64,000 nt of DNA from positions 87,020 through 151,019 of the forward strand of contig JAJEBG010000023.1 in assembly GCA_022824005.1 (NCBI GenBank). Direction: 5' to 3'. The notes under the pieces were generated by a model. The model was not told the origin of the DNA and ran no database searches. It saw only the letters and a program-made list of their open reading frames with translations. Below are positions 1-11,822 of the stretch, piece after piece. Position numbers and translations under genes: made by a program. Within the stretch, counting starts at the first letter, position 1. Every line of letters starts with the position of its first letter. Origin of the DNA: Paracoccaceae bacterium (GTDB lineage: Bacteria > Pseudomonadota > Alphaproteobacteria > Rhodobacterales > Rhodobacteraceae).

Positions 1-2
1 CC

Positions 3-530
3 TACAATCTAGCTCTATTTTCAGCGGTCATCGCCCGTTACGGTGAAGAAGTCGCGACGGACTGGTTGACGGGGGTTCGGGACAATCTGGCCCGTAAACC
101 TCAAGGTAATGATCGCGCCCAGGTGAAAGCCGTATGGGCGGGAGAATGCGATATTTCCCTTGGCAATACCTATTATATGGGAAAAATGCTTGAGGATGAT
201 GAGCAACAGCAATGGGCCAATTCAGTGCGAATCATCTTTCCCAGGTTCGTTGATGGCGGCACACATATGAATGTTTCAGGTGTGGCGATGACAAAAGCGG
301 CACCAAATAAAGAAAATGCGCTCCGATTAATGGAGTTTTTGGCCTCCCCCCAAGCGCAACAGATTTATGCTGAAATCAACTACGAATATCCTGTTGACCC
401 TTCAGTTCCGCGATCTGAATTGGTGGCAAGTTGGGGTTCTCCCAAGGCCGACTCGGTGAGTTTATCAGAAATTTCTGCATTGCGTCCGACGGCGCTCAAA
501 CTCGTTCAAGAAGTCGATTATGATCGTTGA
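3..530 (+). CDS. Fe(3+)-type ABC transporter substrate-binding protein, C-terminal part
   Basis: The reading frame is open from the left edge, so only the C-terminal ~175 residues are present. The segment AGECDISLGNTYYMGKML, followed by a region on masses of repeated late-stage contacts (FPRFVDGGTHMNVSGVAMTK) and a helix with LMEFLASPQAQQIYAE, is typical of the FutA/FbpA/AfuA periplasmic iron-binding family, which delivers ferric iron to an ABC permease. The tyrosine pair in NTYYMG matches the iron-ligand tyrosines of that family. The permease and ATPase genes are not downstream and would have to lie left of the window. The substrate is inferred from family resemblance only. Confidence 0.85.
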   Translation, partial: YNLALFSAVIARYGEEVATDWLTGVRDNLARKPQGNDRAQVKAVWAGECDISLGNTYYMGKMLEDDEQQQWANSVRIIFPRFVDGGTHMNVSGVAMTKAAPNKENALRLMEFLASPQAQQIYAEINYEYPVDPSVPRSELVASWGSPKADSVSLSEISALRPTALKLVQEVDYDR

Positions 531-572
531 GTGATTGATGGCTATGTTAGCCATCCACGACAGATAATGACC

Positions 573-608
573 GCGACCGATTGGCGACTTAAAATGTCAA
601 TCGGTCGC
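573..608. terminator. Long inverted repeat after the ABC binding-protein gene
   Basis: GCGACCGATT (573-582) is matched by its exact reverse complement AATCGGTCGC (599-608), with a smaller GAC/GTC stem and a TTAAAAT loop inside. It lies 43 bases after the stop codon of the binding-protein gene. No T-run follows, so it could be a Rho-independent-like 3' stabiliser or an operator for the following genes. The rest of 531-778 holds no recognisable gene. Confidence 0.4.
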
Positions 609-778
609 GCCCCATGGCGCAAGACGACCCCCATCAAAGACGACGACTCATCCCGAGGCTTGCATCAAGAACCCACTCATGGCAATAATTTCTGTCGCGG
701 TGAGTCCCCTGACGGCAATATCGCCCGAGCGTTTATTTAACCCGCCCGCCAAAACTGCATTTTCAACAGGCCGGTCTG

Positions 779-1714
779 ATGGCACAGAAAATCATTATTG
801 ACACGGATCCAGGCCAAGACGACGCGGTCGCCATACTCGTGGCTCTGGCAAGCGAAGAACTTGATGTGATCGGCATCACCGCTGTCGCGGGTAATGTGCC
901 CCTCTCCCTGACTGAAGTCAATGCGCGGAAGATTTGTGAATTGGTGAAAAGGCCCGATATACGCGTCTTTGCCGGCTGCGATCGCCCCATGCGACGCCCT
1001 TTAGTGACGGCAGAAAATGTCCACGGCAAGACGGGGCTTGATGGGCCCCGTTTACCGCCGCCGACAATGACTCTACAATCCCTGCACGCGGTTGATTTTA
1101 TTGTTCAATCATTGCTTGAGCACGACGCGCAATCCCTCACCTTATGTGCCCTCGGGCCGCTGACAAATATTGCCCAAGCGATGGACCAAGAGCCCAGAAT
1201 TATCCCCAGAATTCAGCAAATTATCCTGATGGGCGGTGCCAATTTTGAACGTGGCAATGTGACACCTGCGGCCGAGTTCAATATTTACGTGGACCCGCAT
1301 GCTGCTGATATCGTGTTCTCTAGCGGCGCTTCGGTGACCGTCATGCCCTTGGATGTGACACACCAAGCCCTGACCTCGCCCGAGCGAATCCAAGCCTTTC
1401 GAACAATTGGCAACCGCGCCGGGTCTGTGGTGGCGGATTGGGCGTCATTTTTTGAAAGATTTGATACCGCCAAATACGGGATGGAAGGCGCTCCCCTCCA
1501 TGACCCTTGCGTCATCGCCTATCTTCTGGAACCCAGTTTATTTGCCGGCAAACAAGTCAATGTTGAGATTGAGACCGAATCAAACTTAACCATGGGTTTC
1601 ACGGTCGTCGATTGGTGGAATGTCACAAAACGAAAAGCCAATGCGATGTTTATTAATAAGGTAGATGCACCGAGATATTTTGATCTCATTACCCAACATG
1701 TGGCCAAATTATGA
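779..1714 (+). CDS. Inosine-uridine preferring nucleoside hydrolase family protein
   Basis: A 311-residue protein of the IunH/RihA family, which hydrolyses the N-glycosidic bond of ribonucleosides in purine/pyrimidine salvage. The calcium-binding signature IIIDTDPGQDDAVAIL is at the N-terminus (D8, D10, D14, D15), followed by ALGPLTNIAQA, an ILMGGA segment, EFNIYVDPHAA, and the late aspartate in PLHDPC near residue 240. Length is usual for the family. The ATG at 779 gives the family's usual N-terminus; no strong Shine-Dalgarno precedes it. Its stop overlaps the selO start (ATGA at 1711-1714), so the two are probably translationally coupled. Nucleoside specificity cannot be read from sequence alone. 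Confidence 0.93.
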   Translation: MAQKIIIDTDPGQDDAVAILVALASEELDVIGITAVAGNVPLSLTEVNARKICELVKRPDIRVFAGCDRPMRRPLVTAENVHGKTGLDGPRLPPPTMTLQSLHAVDFIVQSLLEHDAQSLTLCALGPLTNIAQAMDQEPRIIPRIQQIILMGGANFERGNVTPAAEFNIYVDPHAADIVFSSGASVTVMPLDVTHQALTSPERIQAFRTIGNRAGSVVADWASFFERFDTAKYGMEGAPLHDPCVIAYLLEPSLFAGKQVNVEIETESNLTMGFTVVDWWNVTKRKANAMFINKVDAPRYFDLITQHVAKL

Positions 1715-3201
1715 TCAAGCCGGCTCCGCCACGGGTGCGTTTTCACCATCTTTACGCTGACCTGCCAGAGAGGTTTTATTCTCCTTATCCGCCCGTCCCG
1801 GTCCGTCAGCCTAAACTCATTGCCGTCAACGAATCTCTTGCTGAATCCTTGCTCATTGAACCTGAACAATTTCAAAGCCAAGACTTTATTGACATTTTCT
1901 CTGGCAACCGAGTGGCTATGGGCTCCAAACCTTTATCAATGGTCTATGCGGGGCATCAATTCGGCAATTGGGTTCCCCGTCTTGGCGATGGTCGTGCCCA
2001 TTTGCTAGGGGAAATCAAAGATCAAACGGGGCAGATCTATGATGTTCAACTGAAAGGGTCAGGCCCCACAATCTACTCACGAGGCGGTGACGGTCGGGCG
2101 GGTCTAGGTCCCGTCCTCCGTGAATTTCTTGTCAGTGAGGGGATGCAGGCGTTGGGAATCCCGACGACGCAAGTCTTGTGTGCCATTGAGTCAGGCGACA
2201 CTATCTTTCGTGAAACAACGTTGCCCGGGGCGGTTCTGACACGAATCGCTCGCAGCCATATTCGTATCGGAACTTTCCAATATTTTTTATCAAGAAATGA
2301 TCATAAAGGTTTGGAATTGCTGCTTAATTTCACTTTGCAACGACTCTATCCGCAACACGCAGCGGAAGGTTGCCCGGCCCTTGAATTGCTAAAGGCGACT
2401 TGTGAGGGGCAAGCAAGCCTCATCGCCAAGTGGATGGGGGTCGGGTTTATTCACGGAGTGATGAATACCGACAATATGTCGCTATCCTGTGAGACCATTG
2501 ATTACGGTCCCTGTGCCTTCATGGATGAATTTCATCACAATAAAGTTTTCAGCTCCATCGACGGGAACGGCCGATACGCCTATCAGAATCAGCCGGCCAT
2601 AGCCCATTGGAATTTGGTGCAACTTGCTAACTGCTTGTTGCCGATGATTGATACAGATCGAAAGCAAGCTATCGACCGAGCAACCGAGATTGTCCACTCT
2701 TTCGATGATCGTTTTCAACATTATTGGCAGCGCGTTCTGGCGAAAAAACTGGGCTTTTCTACATTTGTCGATGGTGATGCTGATCTCGCAAGACAATGGT
2801 TGCAATTGATGGAAGACTCGGAGGCCGATTTCACACTGGCATTTCGATATCTTTCTCACTGCGTAGATGCGTCTCAAAAAGCCTCCCAAGACTTTCTCCA
2901 ACTCTTTGATCAAAATGACGCAATCCATGAATGGCTGGCAAAATGGCATAGGAGATTATCGCAAGAGGCGGGAGAGCCCGCCCAACGCGCCATCGCCATG
3001 TGTTCGGTCAATCCCCTTGTCATTCCTCGAAACCACCAAATCGAAAAGACAATCCAAGGTGCGTTAAAGGGAGATTATACCCATTTCACTCGTTTGCGCT
3101 CGGCTCTGCATAGACCTTTTGACGATGCGCCATCTCAATCTGAATTTAGCCAAGCGCCCACGAAACACGAACGTGTCAGCCAGACTTTTTGTGGGACTTA
3201 A
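1711..3201 (+). CDS. selO: SelO/YdiU family protein adenylyltransferase (pseudokinase fold)
   Basis: A 496-residue member of the SelO (YdiU, UPF0061) family; characterised members transfer AMP from ATP to protein hydroxyl groups. Visible family blocks are YAGHQFGNWVPRLGDGRA near residues 80-97, QLKGSGPTIYSRGGDGRAGL near 113-132, HGVMNTDNMSL near 249-259 (metal-binding Asn and Asp) and DYGPCAFMDEF near 265. The chain ends in FCGT, where bacterial homologues keep a cysteine at the position of the selenocysteine in vertebrate SelO. It overlaps the upstream nucleoside hydrolase by four bases. Assignment is firm; its protein targets are unknown. Confidence 0.95.
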   Translation: MIKPAPPRVRFHHLYADLPERFYSPYPPVPVRQPKLIAVNESLAESLLIEPEQFQSQDFIDIFSGNRVAMGSKPLSMVYAGHQFGNWVPRLGDGRAHLLGEIKDQTGQIYDVQLKGSGPTIYSRGGDGRAGLGPVLREFLVSEGMQALGIPTTQVLCAIESGDTIFRETTLPGAVLTRIARSHIRIGTFQYFLSRNDHKGLELLLNFTLQRLYPQHAAEGCPALELLKATCEGQASLIAKWMGVGFIHGVMNTDNMSLSCETIDYGPCAFMDEFHHNKVFSSIDGNGRYAYQNQPAIAHWNLVQLANCLLPMIDTDRKQAIDRATEIVHSFDDRFQHYWQRVLAKKLGFSTFVDGDADLARQWLQLMEDSEADFTLAFRYLSHCVDASQKASQDFLQLFDQNDAIHEWLAKWHRRLSQEAGEPAQRAIAMCSVNPLVIPRNHQIEKTIQGALKGDYTHFTRLRSALHRPFDDAPSQSEFSQAPTKHERVSQTFCGT

Positions 3202-3360
3202 AACATAGGAGCGAGGCGATCGTCTGCTCCATTTGCCTCAGCTTGTGCCCACATTGGTTGAACAGTACTCCACAATATCATCAAATGAGAGGACGCGAGG
3301 CCACCACGAGTGGCGGATTTTCGCCTTTCAAATTGGGCGCCGCCTCATTAGACTGGCGTT

Positions 3361-6144
<2,784 letters not shown>

Positions 6145-6207
6145 AAGAGGTTTATTTCTGTTACCAAGCCGATAAAATACAAGCACTAATTTGGGATTTT
6201 TTCAACA

Positions 6208-7467
6208 ATGACAACACCGCCGAAATCCGAATTCCTTAAGGTCATGAAAGCGCGCGGCTTTTATGATGATTGCAGCGATATTCAACAACTGGATGAGGCA
6301 CTCGAAAGCGGTGTGGTGACGGCCTATATCGGCTTTGATGCGACGGCCAAATCCCTCCATGTCGGCAGTTTGATTCAAATTATGATGCTGCGATGGCTGC
6401 AAAGAACGGGGCATCGACCTATTGTATTGATGGGCGGGGGCACCACCCAAGTGGGTGATCCCTCATTCAGGTCTGATGAGCGCCCTCTCCTTTCCAAAGA
6501 CGAAATTAACCAGAATATTTCCGGCATCCGTCGTGTGTTTGAGCGGTTTTTGGTCTTTGGCGAGGGCCCGACCGATGCCATTATGATCAACAATGCCGAT
6601 TGGCTTGATGATCTGAATTACCTTACTTTTTTACGCCAGATCGGACGGCACTTTTCGATCAACCGAATGTTATCTTTTGAATCGGTTAAATCAAGACTTG
6701 ATCGGGAACAGTCCCTGTCTTTTCTTGAATTCAATTACATGATCCTACAATCCTATGATTTTTTCATCCTGCAACAGAAATTGGGCTGTCGTTTGCAAAT
6801 GGGAGGTTCAGATCAATGGGGAAATATTGTCAATGGGGTTGATCTGATTCGGCGCATTAACAACCGGACTGTATTTGGATTGACCTCGCCCCTACTCACG
6901 ACCGCGAGCGGTGCCAAGATGGGCAAGACCGCGTCAGGGGCCGTCTGGCTCGACGCCGACCTGCTTTCGCCCTTTGATTTTTGGCAATTCTGGCGCAACA
7001 CAAATGATAAGGATGTGGCGAAGTTCCTCGCCCTATTTACGGATATTGACATGGCTGAATGTCAACGGCTCGGTCAGGTTGACGACAGAAATGATATCAA
7101 TGCGGCCAAAGTGATCTTGGCCGACAAGGTCACTGAACTTACGCACGGCGTTGTCGCGGCCCGTGAATCACGACAAACAGCAGAGGCGGTCTTTTCTCGG
7201 GGAGCGACCGGCATCGGCATACCCGAGATGCTTCTTGATCAGAAAGACGTTCAGGGGGGGCTGACAATTTTACAAGCTCTGGTGCAAACAGGTCTTGCCG
7301 ATTCAGGGAAAGCGGCACGACGTCTCATCACCGGAGGTGGCGTTAAAGTTAATGGCCAACAAATCTCTGATGCGTCGCACCGCATTGATCCCAAGAAATG
7401 GGATGGTGATTCGGTGGTCTTATCTGCGAGTCGCAAACGGCACGCGTCCATCCGTCGGCGTCGTTAA
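6208..7467 (+). CDS. tyrS: Tyrosine--tRNA ligase
   Basis: Class Ic aminoacyl-tRNA synthetase that charges tRNA(Tyr). The HIGH motif appears as HVGS near residue 51 after [14 protein letters not shown], the tyrosine/ATP-binding block [11 protein letters not shown] is near 200, and the KMSKS loop appears as KMGKT near 238. A C-terminal S4 RNA-binding domain follows ([20 protein letters not shown], roughly 350-410). Length (419 residues) is standard. It ends 13 bases before the convergent DUF3179 gene. Confidence 0.98.
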   Translation: MTTPPKSEFLKVMKARGFYDDCSDIQQLDEALESGVVTAYIGFDATAKSLHVGSLIQIMMLRWLQRTGHRPIVLMGGGTTQVGDPSFRSDERPLLSKDEINQNISGIRRVFERFLVFGEGPTDAIMINNADWLDDLNYLTFLRQIGRHFSINRMLSFESVKSRLDREQSLSFLEFNYMILQSYDFFILQQKLGCRLQMGGSDQWGNIVNGVDLIRRINNRTVFGLTSPLLTTASGAKMGKTASGAVWLDADLLSPFDFWQFWRNTNDKDVAKFLALFTDIDMAECQRLGQVDDRNDINAAKVILADKVTELTHGVVAARESRQTAEAVFSRGATGIGIPEMLLDQKDVQGGLTILQALVQTGLADSGKAARRLITGGGVKVNGQQISDASHRIDPKKWDGDSVVLSASRKRHASIRRRR

Positions 7468-7480
7468 AGTTAAGCTTACG

Positions 7481-8467
7481 TTACGGTTGGATCATCCATT
7501 GCCCATCGGGAAAGAAGGCGTGGAAAGCAAAGGCGAAGAGTATGTCATGGGCAACGATCTGCCCCGATTCGGCATCGGTGACCCGAATGGTTCCAATCTC
7601 CCGCCCCTCCGACAATTCACTTGTATCCAAAGGAGATGATTGTCCTTCGCGCCAATCAATTTGATAACCCTGTTCAATAATCTGGGTTTCTCGGCGCAAT
7701 CTCGGGAGCGGCCACGCCATATCTTCGATTCGAACCACGCGCACAAGAGGAGGGATATTGTGAGGTGGATTCTCTCCTTGGTAAAGGAAAGGCCGCGCCG
7801 AACTATCGTAACCGATATAGGGATTGCGACCATAGGGGCGAGAGAATTGCGGTTGATCCATCACCTCGGCTCCCTCACCGGCCATCAGGCGATATTCCTG
7901 CCAACTCAATGTCATGGCGGGTATTTGTTGTAAGACCTGGCCGACAAAGTCACCGGCAATGCCCTCCCCAAGGGCTTGCTGCCACCAACTCTCGGTTTCT
8001 CGATCATACATAATCATGTCGGAAAATCTGAGTTGGCCTGTGACACCAAAGTTTAGAATTTGGTCGTTTATGCGGCGATCAAAAACTATTCCAGAATTGC
8101 ATAAAGGGCAGTAGGTGATCGCGAGTCTTTGCTCATTGATTTGGTCATTCACAATCTCATGCCAAAGAAGATAGCGGATGGGGTAAGCCCGCCATTGTCC
8201 CCTCACGGCAACGGCAATGACCGGCTCGCGCGGGTTCAGCCGCGTCTCTTCAGAGGCGAAGATGATGGCGGGGTCAGAAATGGCAGGAATACCATCCTTC
8301 GGGACGCCCCCTGAGATGATTTCAGATGGCTCAACACTGAGAGTTGAAAAGTCTGTGTCGGGCCATTCATCGCGCCAATCCGAAGCCTCTCCGGTATGTG
8401 GCGAGATCAAGCCTAGTGACATCAATGCGATAGCGAGGAGGCTGCTTCGGTATGGCACTTCATTCAC
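7481..8467 (-). CDS. DUF3179 domain-containing exported protein
   Basis: A 328-residue protein of the DUF3179 family, whose function is not established. An N-terminal hydrophobic segment (SSLLAIALMSLGLISPHTG) looks like a signal peptide. The family core is clear: GGVPKDGIPAI, YPIRYLLWHEIVND, ITYCPLCNSGIVFDR with its CxxC pair, and TGQLRFSDMIMYDRETESWW. The CxxC pair suggests a metal or redox site, which is inference. The start is a GTG whose last bases overlap the stop of the upstream cyclophilin gene (GTGA), so it is coupled to it. Confidence 0.9.
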   Translation of the reverse strand: MNEVPYRSSLLAIALMSLGLISPHTGEASDWRDEWPDTDFSTLSVEPSEIISGGVPKDGIPAISDPAIIFASEETRLNPREPVIAVAVRGQWRAYPIRYLLWHEIVNDQINEQRLAITYCPLCNSGIVFDRRINDQILNFGVTGQLRFSDMIMYDRETESWWQQALGEGIAGDFVGQVLQQIPAMTLSWQEYRLMAGEGAEVMDQPQFSRPYGRNPYIGYDSSARPFLYQGENPPHNIPPLVRVVRIEDMAWPLPRLRRETQIIEQGYQIDWREGQSSPLDTSELSEGREIGTIRVTDAESGQIVAHDILFAFAFHAFFPDGQWMIQP

Positions 8468-9042
8468 TTCATCGATTTGAGACGGACAGTGACCATATAA
8501 TCGGGGTTTTCTCGCACCACGCCATTGGCCGATGGGTCTCCCCGTTTGATTTGATCCACAACATCTTGGCCCGCAATGACACGACCAATGACCGTGTATT
8601 GACCGTTCAAAAATGGGGCCGCCTCAAACATGATAAAAAATTGTGAATTGGCGCTGTTGGGACTTTGGGCCCGCGCCATACCCACTACGCCTTTTTCATA
8701 AGGAAGATTAGAAAATTCGGCAGGCAAGTCGGGTTTGTCTGAACCGCCTTGACCGGCACGCCGCAGATCATCGTTGTGGTGATGGCCATACTGAACGTCA
8801 CCGGTTTGTGCCATAAAACCGTCAATCACCCGGTGAAAGACCACACCATCGTATTGACCATCCGCGGCTAGTTCCTTGACTCTGTCGACATGTTGAGGCG
8901 CGATATCAGATAGAAGTTGAATCTCAACGACTCCATTGGCCTCACCGGCCACTTCGATGAGCAAAATATTGTCGGACTCAGAGGATAGAACAGAGGTCGC
9001 AACAGTGGCCGCGGTCACCGCGCCGATGGTTATTTTTTTCAA
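8464..9042 (-). CDS. Cyclophilin-type peptidyl-prolyl cis-trans isomerase
   Basis: A cyclophilin-domain proline isomerase. Core motifs are DGVVFHRVIDGFMAQTGD, GVVGMARAQSPNSANSQFFI and FLNGQYTVIGRVI, containing the catalytic Arg and the PPIase FFI signature. The frame runs open far upstream into coaD, but a TTG at 9042 preceded by an AAAGGA site nine bases away gives KKITIGAVTAATVATSVLS, a convincing signal peptide, so a 192-residue periplasmic protein is preferred. Its stop overlaps the DUF3179 start. It follows coaD closely on the same strand. Confidence 0.93.
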   Translation of the reverse strand: MKKITIGAVTAATVATSVLSSESDNILLIEVAGEANGVVEIQLLSDIAPQHVDRVKELAADGQYDGVVFHRVIDGFMAQTGDVQYGHHHNDDLRRAGQGGSDKPDLPAEFSNLPYEKGVVGMARAQSPNSANSQFFIMFEAAPFLNGQYTVIGRVIAGQDVVDQIKRGDPSANGVVRENPDYMVTVRLKSMK

Positions 9043-9079
9043 GTGATGTAATCCTTTATTGTGAGAGTGAAGGAGGTTA

Positions 9080-9592
9080 TCAGGACTTTCCTTTTGGCGG
9101 AACGTCAAAATGTTTGTTGAGCGAATGGGCAACAAAGGGCGGCACAAAAGGACAAACATCGCCACCTAAACGGGCAATTTCTTTCACCAGTCTTGACGAG
9201 ATCGCCTGACAGCGGGCGTCGGCCATAAGGAAAACAGTTTCAATGTCGGCGTTGAGAGTCCGGTTCATTCCAACCATCTGATACTCATATTCGAAATCTG
9301 ACACCGCGCGCAGGCCGCGGATAATAATGCTCGCCCCCACATCATTGGCACAATCTACCAGAAGATTGCGAAACGGATGCGCACAGATGTCAATTTTGAC
9401 CTCGCGCTTGATAAGTTTGGCGGATTGCGAAATCATATCAGCCCGTTCTTCAAAATTGAATAACGGACTCTTCTCGCTATTGATAGCGATTCCCACCACC
9501 AATTTATCCACCAAAGCCGCGGCGCGTCGAATAATGTCTAAATGGCCGTAAGTCACCGGGTCGAAGGTGCCAGGGTAGAGCGCAACTTTCAT
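9080..9592 (-). CDS. coaD: Phosphopantetheine adenylyltransferase
   Basis: CoaD makes dephospho-CoA from 4'-phosphopantetheine and ATP, the penultimate CoA step. The nucleotidyltransferase motif ALYPGTFDPVTYGHLDII lies at the N-terminus, with the second-half motif IIRGLRAVSDFEYEYQM and SSRLVKEIARLGGDV. The ATG at 9592 gives the family's usual MKVALYPG start; a GTG at 9604 would add four residues. It sits between the CBS gene and the cyclophilin gene on the same strand. Confidence 0.97.
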   Translation of the reverse strand: MKVALYPGTFDPVTYGHLDIIRRAAALVDKLVVGIAINSEKSPLFNFEERADMISQSAKLIKREVKIDICAHPFRNLLVDCANDVGASIIIRGLRAVSDFEYEYQMVGMNRTLNADIETVFLMADARCQAISSRLVKEIARLGGDVCPFVPPFVAHSLNKHFDVPPKGKS

Positions 9593-9618
9593 CTGGTTTT
9601 CCACGTGTCAGGATATCA

Positions 9619-10053
9619 TCAATGTCCGCTGACCATCTCCTCAAGAGCGTCGCGCTCGAGGTTGAGTTCATTGAGACGGGCTTTGACCACATCACCGATT
9701 GAAATGAGGCCGACCATCACTTGGCGATCAAGCACCGGCATATGCCGAAAACGGCTCGTCGTCATCACTGATAGAATATGATCAGCCGTATCGGTAAGTT
9801 GGCAACTAATAACTTGGCGGCTCATAATGGAGGTCACTCCCTTGTGGAGCAAATGTTCCCCCATCGTCGCCAATTCTCGGACGATATCTCTCTCCGATAA
9901 AATACCCTCTGGGCTTGTGCCCGTTGAGGAGACCACCAATGCACCCACCCGGTGCTCGGCAAGACAAACAATTGCTTCCTTAACACTCGCTGTCGGCTTG
10001 ATGGTCAGGACATCACCACTCTCTTTTGCTTTTAGAATCTGTTCAACGAACAT
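9619..10053 (-). CDS. Two-CBS-domain protein
   Basis: A 144-residue protein made of two CBS domains, roughly residues 8-65 and 75-130, with the characteristic GILSERDIVRELA and VGLISIGDVVKARL ends. Stand-alone CBS pairs bind adenosyl ligands (AMP, ATP, NAD or SAM) and regulate partners. Which ligand and partner is not visible. It is the first gene of a run continuing with coaD, the cyclophilin and DUF3179, and is divergent from the valine operon. This type of short CBS protein is common in alphaproteobacteria. Confidence 0.88.
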   Translation of the reverse strand: MFVEQILKAKESGDVLTIKPTASVKEAIVCLAEHRVGALVVSSTGTSPEGILSERDIVRELATMGEHLLHKGVTSIMSRQVISCQLTDTADHILSVMTTSRFRHMPVLDRQVMVGLISIGDVVKARLNELNLERDALEEMVSGH

Positions 10054-10287
10054 GGTTCGAATTCCCTACTAAGTTTACCCATCCTACGCTGAATCGCGGA
10101 CAATTCTCAACAACTTTTCGCCCCCGTGGCTTTACCCCAAAAATGCGGCCCCATTTGAAGAGACCGGCGTTGGTTCATTTCAAGATAATTTGATGAGCTA
10201 GTTGAACCTGTATTTTTGTCGCGAGATGTTGACTCGCCGGCGAAAAGGCACCAATTAATTCATGCGTTTTACTTAAGGAATATGTCG

Positions 10288-11787
10288 ATGCAAGAGTTAA
10301 GCCATTTTATAGACGGTCGTCATCAATCGGGCCAATCGGGCCGTTTTGGCGATGTCTACAACCCTGCCACCGGGGAGATTCAGGCGAAAGTTCCCCTCGC
10401 TTCAAGGGAAGAACTTGATCGGGCGGTGCAAAGTGCCAAGAAAGCGCAGCCAGCTTGGGCGGCCGTCAATCCGCAAAAACGGGCTCGTGTGATGATGGAA
10501 TTTATTCGTCTCCTGCATCGTGATATGGAGGCATTGGCAGAAATCCTCTCCCGCGAGCACGGCAAAACGTTACCCGATGCTCGAGGCGATATCCAACGTG
10601 GGCTCGAAGTTGTCGAGTTCTGCATCGCGACGCCACATTTTCTTAAGGGTGATTATTCAGCGAGCGCCGGACCAAATATTGACCTGTATTCCATGCGGCA
10701 ACCGCTCGGTATTGCAGCTGGAATTACACCTTTCAATTTTCCCGCGATGATCCCCATGTGGAAATTTGCCCCCGCCATTGCCTGCGGAAATGCTTTTATT
10801 CTCAAACCATCTGAACGCGACCCATCCGTGCCCATCAAACTTGCCGAACTCATGCTAGAGGCGGGTTTGCCAGAGGGGATATTGCAAGTTGTTAACGGTG
10901 ATAAAGTGGCGGTTAATGCCATACTCGAGCACCCCGACATCAGTGCTGTGGGATTTGTCGGCTCGACACCCATTGCGCAATATATCTACTCACAAGCCTC
11001 GGCCTCGGGAAAACGCGTCCAATGTTTTGGCGGCGCCAAGAACCATATGATCATCATGCCAGATGCCGACCTTGACCAAGCCGCCGATGCATTGGTTGGA
11101 GCGGGCTATGGAGCCGCTGGAGAGCGATGCATGGCGATATCGGTCGCTGTACCCGTAGGCGATCAGACCGCCGATGCTCTGATGGCGCGGTTGATTCCAA
11201 AAGTTGAGGACTTGAGGGTCGGCCCCTACACCGCGGGAGACGATGTTGATTTCGGTCCTCTGATCACCAAAGAGGCCAAAGAACGGGTGTTGGGTCTCAT
11301 TCAATCAGGTGTGAAGCAGGGGGCCGAATTGGCGGTTGATCATAGGGCGTTCTCCCTTCAAGGCTATGAAGAGGGTTTCTTTGTCGGCCCGCATTTGTTT
11401 GATCGGGTCAGTAGAGATATGGACATCTACAAAAATGAGATTTTTGGGCCTGTTCTCTCCACCGTTCGCGCCGAGTCTTACGAAGACGCTATTGGCCTTG
11501 CCTCGGACAATCCCTATGGGAATGGCGTGGCTATATTTACTCGTGACGGAGATACGGCGCGCGATTTTGTGGATCGGGTGAATGTCGGTATGGTGGGGGT
11601 CAATTTTCCCATTCCCGTTCCCCTCGCCTATCACACATTCGGTGGATGGAAAAAATCAGGTTTTGGTGACCTCAATCAACATGGCCCGGACGCTTACCGG
11701 TTCTACACCCGAACTAAAACTGTAACATCGAGATGGCCGTCGGGAATTAAAGAAGGGGCCTCACTGAATATACCGGTCATGGAATAA
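10288..11787 (+). CDS. mmsA: Methylmalonate-semialdehyde dehydrogenase (CoA-acylating)
   Basis: MmsA converts (S)-methylmalonate semialdehyde to propionyl-CoA, the last step of valine degradation; it also acts on malonate semialdehyde. The family start FIDGRHQSG, ITPFNFPAMIPMWKFAPAIA, FVGSTPIAQYIY and the catalytic cysteine in GAAGERCMAISVAV near residue 285 are present. The ATG at 10288 has an AAGGAA site eight bases upstream; the ATG at 10282 is too close to it. It is the first gene of a four-gene operon. The 230-base divergent region upstream must hold its promoter; I see no clear operator there. Confidence 0.97.
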   Translation: MQELSHFIDGRHQSGQSGRFGDVYNPATGEIQAKVPLASREELDRAVQSAKKAQPAWAAVNPQKRARVMMEFIRLLHRDMEALAEILSREHGKTLPDARGDIQRGLEVVEFCIATPHFLKGDYSASAGPNIDLYSMRQPLGIAAGITPFNFPAMIPMWKFAPAIACGNAFILKPSERDPSVPIKLAELMLEAGLPEGILQVVNGDKVAVNAILEHPDISAVGFVGSTPIAQYIYSQASASGKRVQCFGGAKNHMIIMPDADLDQAADALVGAGYGAAGERCMAISVAVPVGDQTADALMARLIPKVEDLRVGPYTAGDDVDFGPLITKEAKERVLGLIQSGVKQGAELAVDHRAFSLQGYEEGFFVGPHLFDRVSRDMDIYKNEIFGPVLSTVRAESYEDAIGLASDNPYGNGVAIFTRDGDTARDFVDRVNVGMVGVNFPIPVPLAYHTFGGWKKSGFGDLNQHGPDAYRFYTRTKTVTSRWPSGIKEGASLNIPVME

Positions 11788-11822
11788 ATATGGATGTTCT
11801 TGAGTAAAGGGAGTGTTGGAAT

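Noticed and set aside
573..608. CRISPR repeat or phage attachment site for the long inverted repeat
   Set aside because: It occurs once, with no spaced copies and no integrase gene nearby.
531..740. Open frame after the ABC binding-protein gene
   Set aside because: It contains a perfect hairpin and low-complexity composition, has no ribosome-binding site and no recognisable domain.
9043..9165. Longer N-terminus for the cyclophilin
   Set aside because: It would overlap the coaD C-terminus and hide the signal peptide; the TTG at 9042 has an AAAGGA site.
10053..10066. GGTTCGAATTCCC, a tRNA T-loop-like sequence near the start of the CBS gene
   Set aside because: No matching acceptor, D or anticodon arms are found in the flanking 90 bases; it overlaps the start codon of a clear gene.
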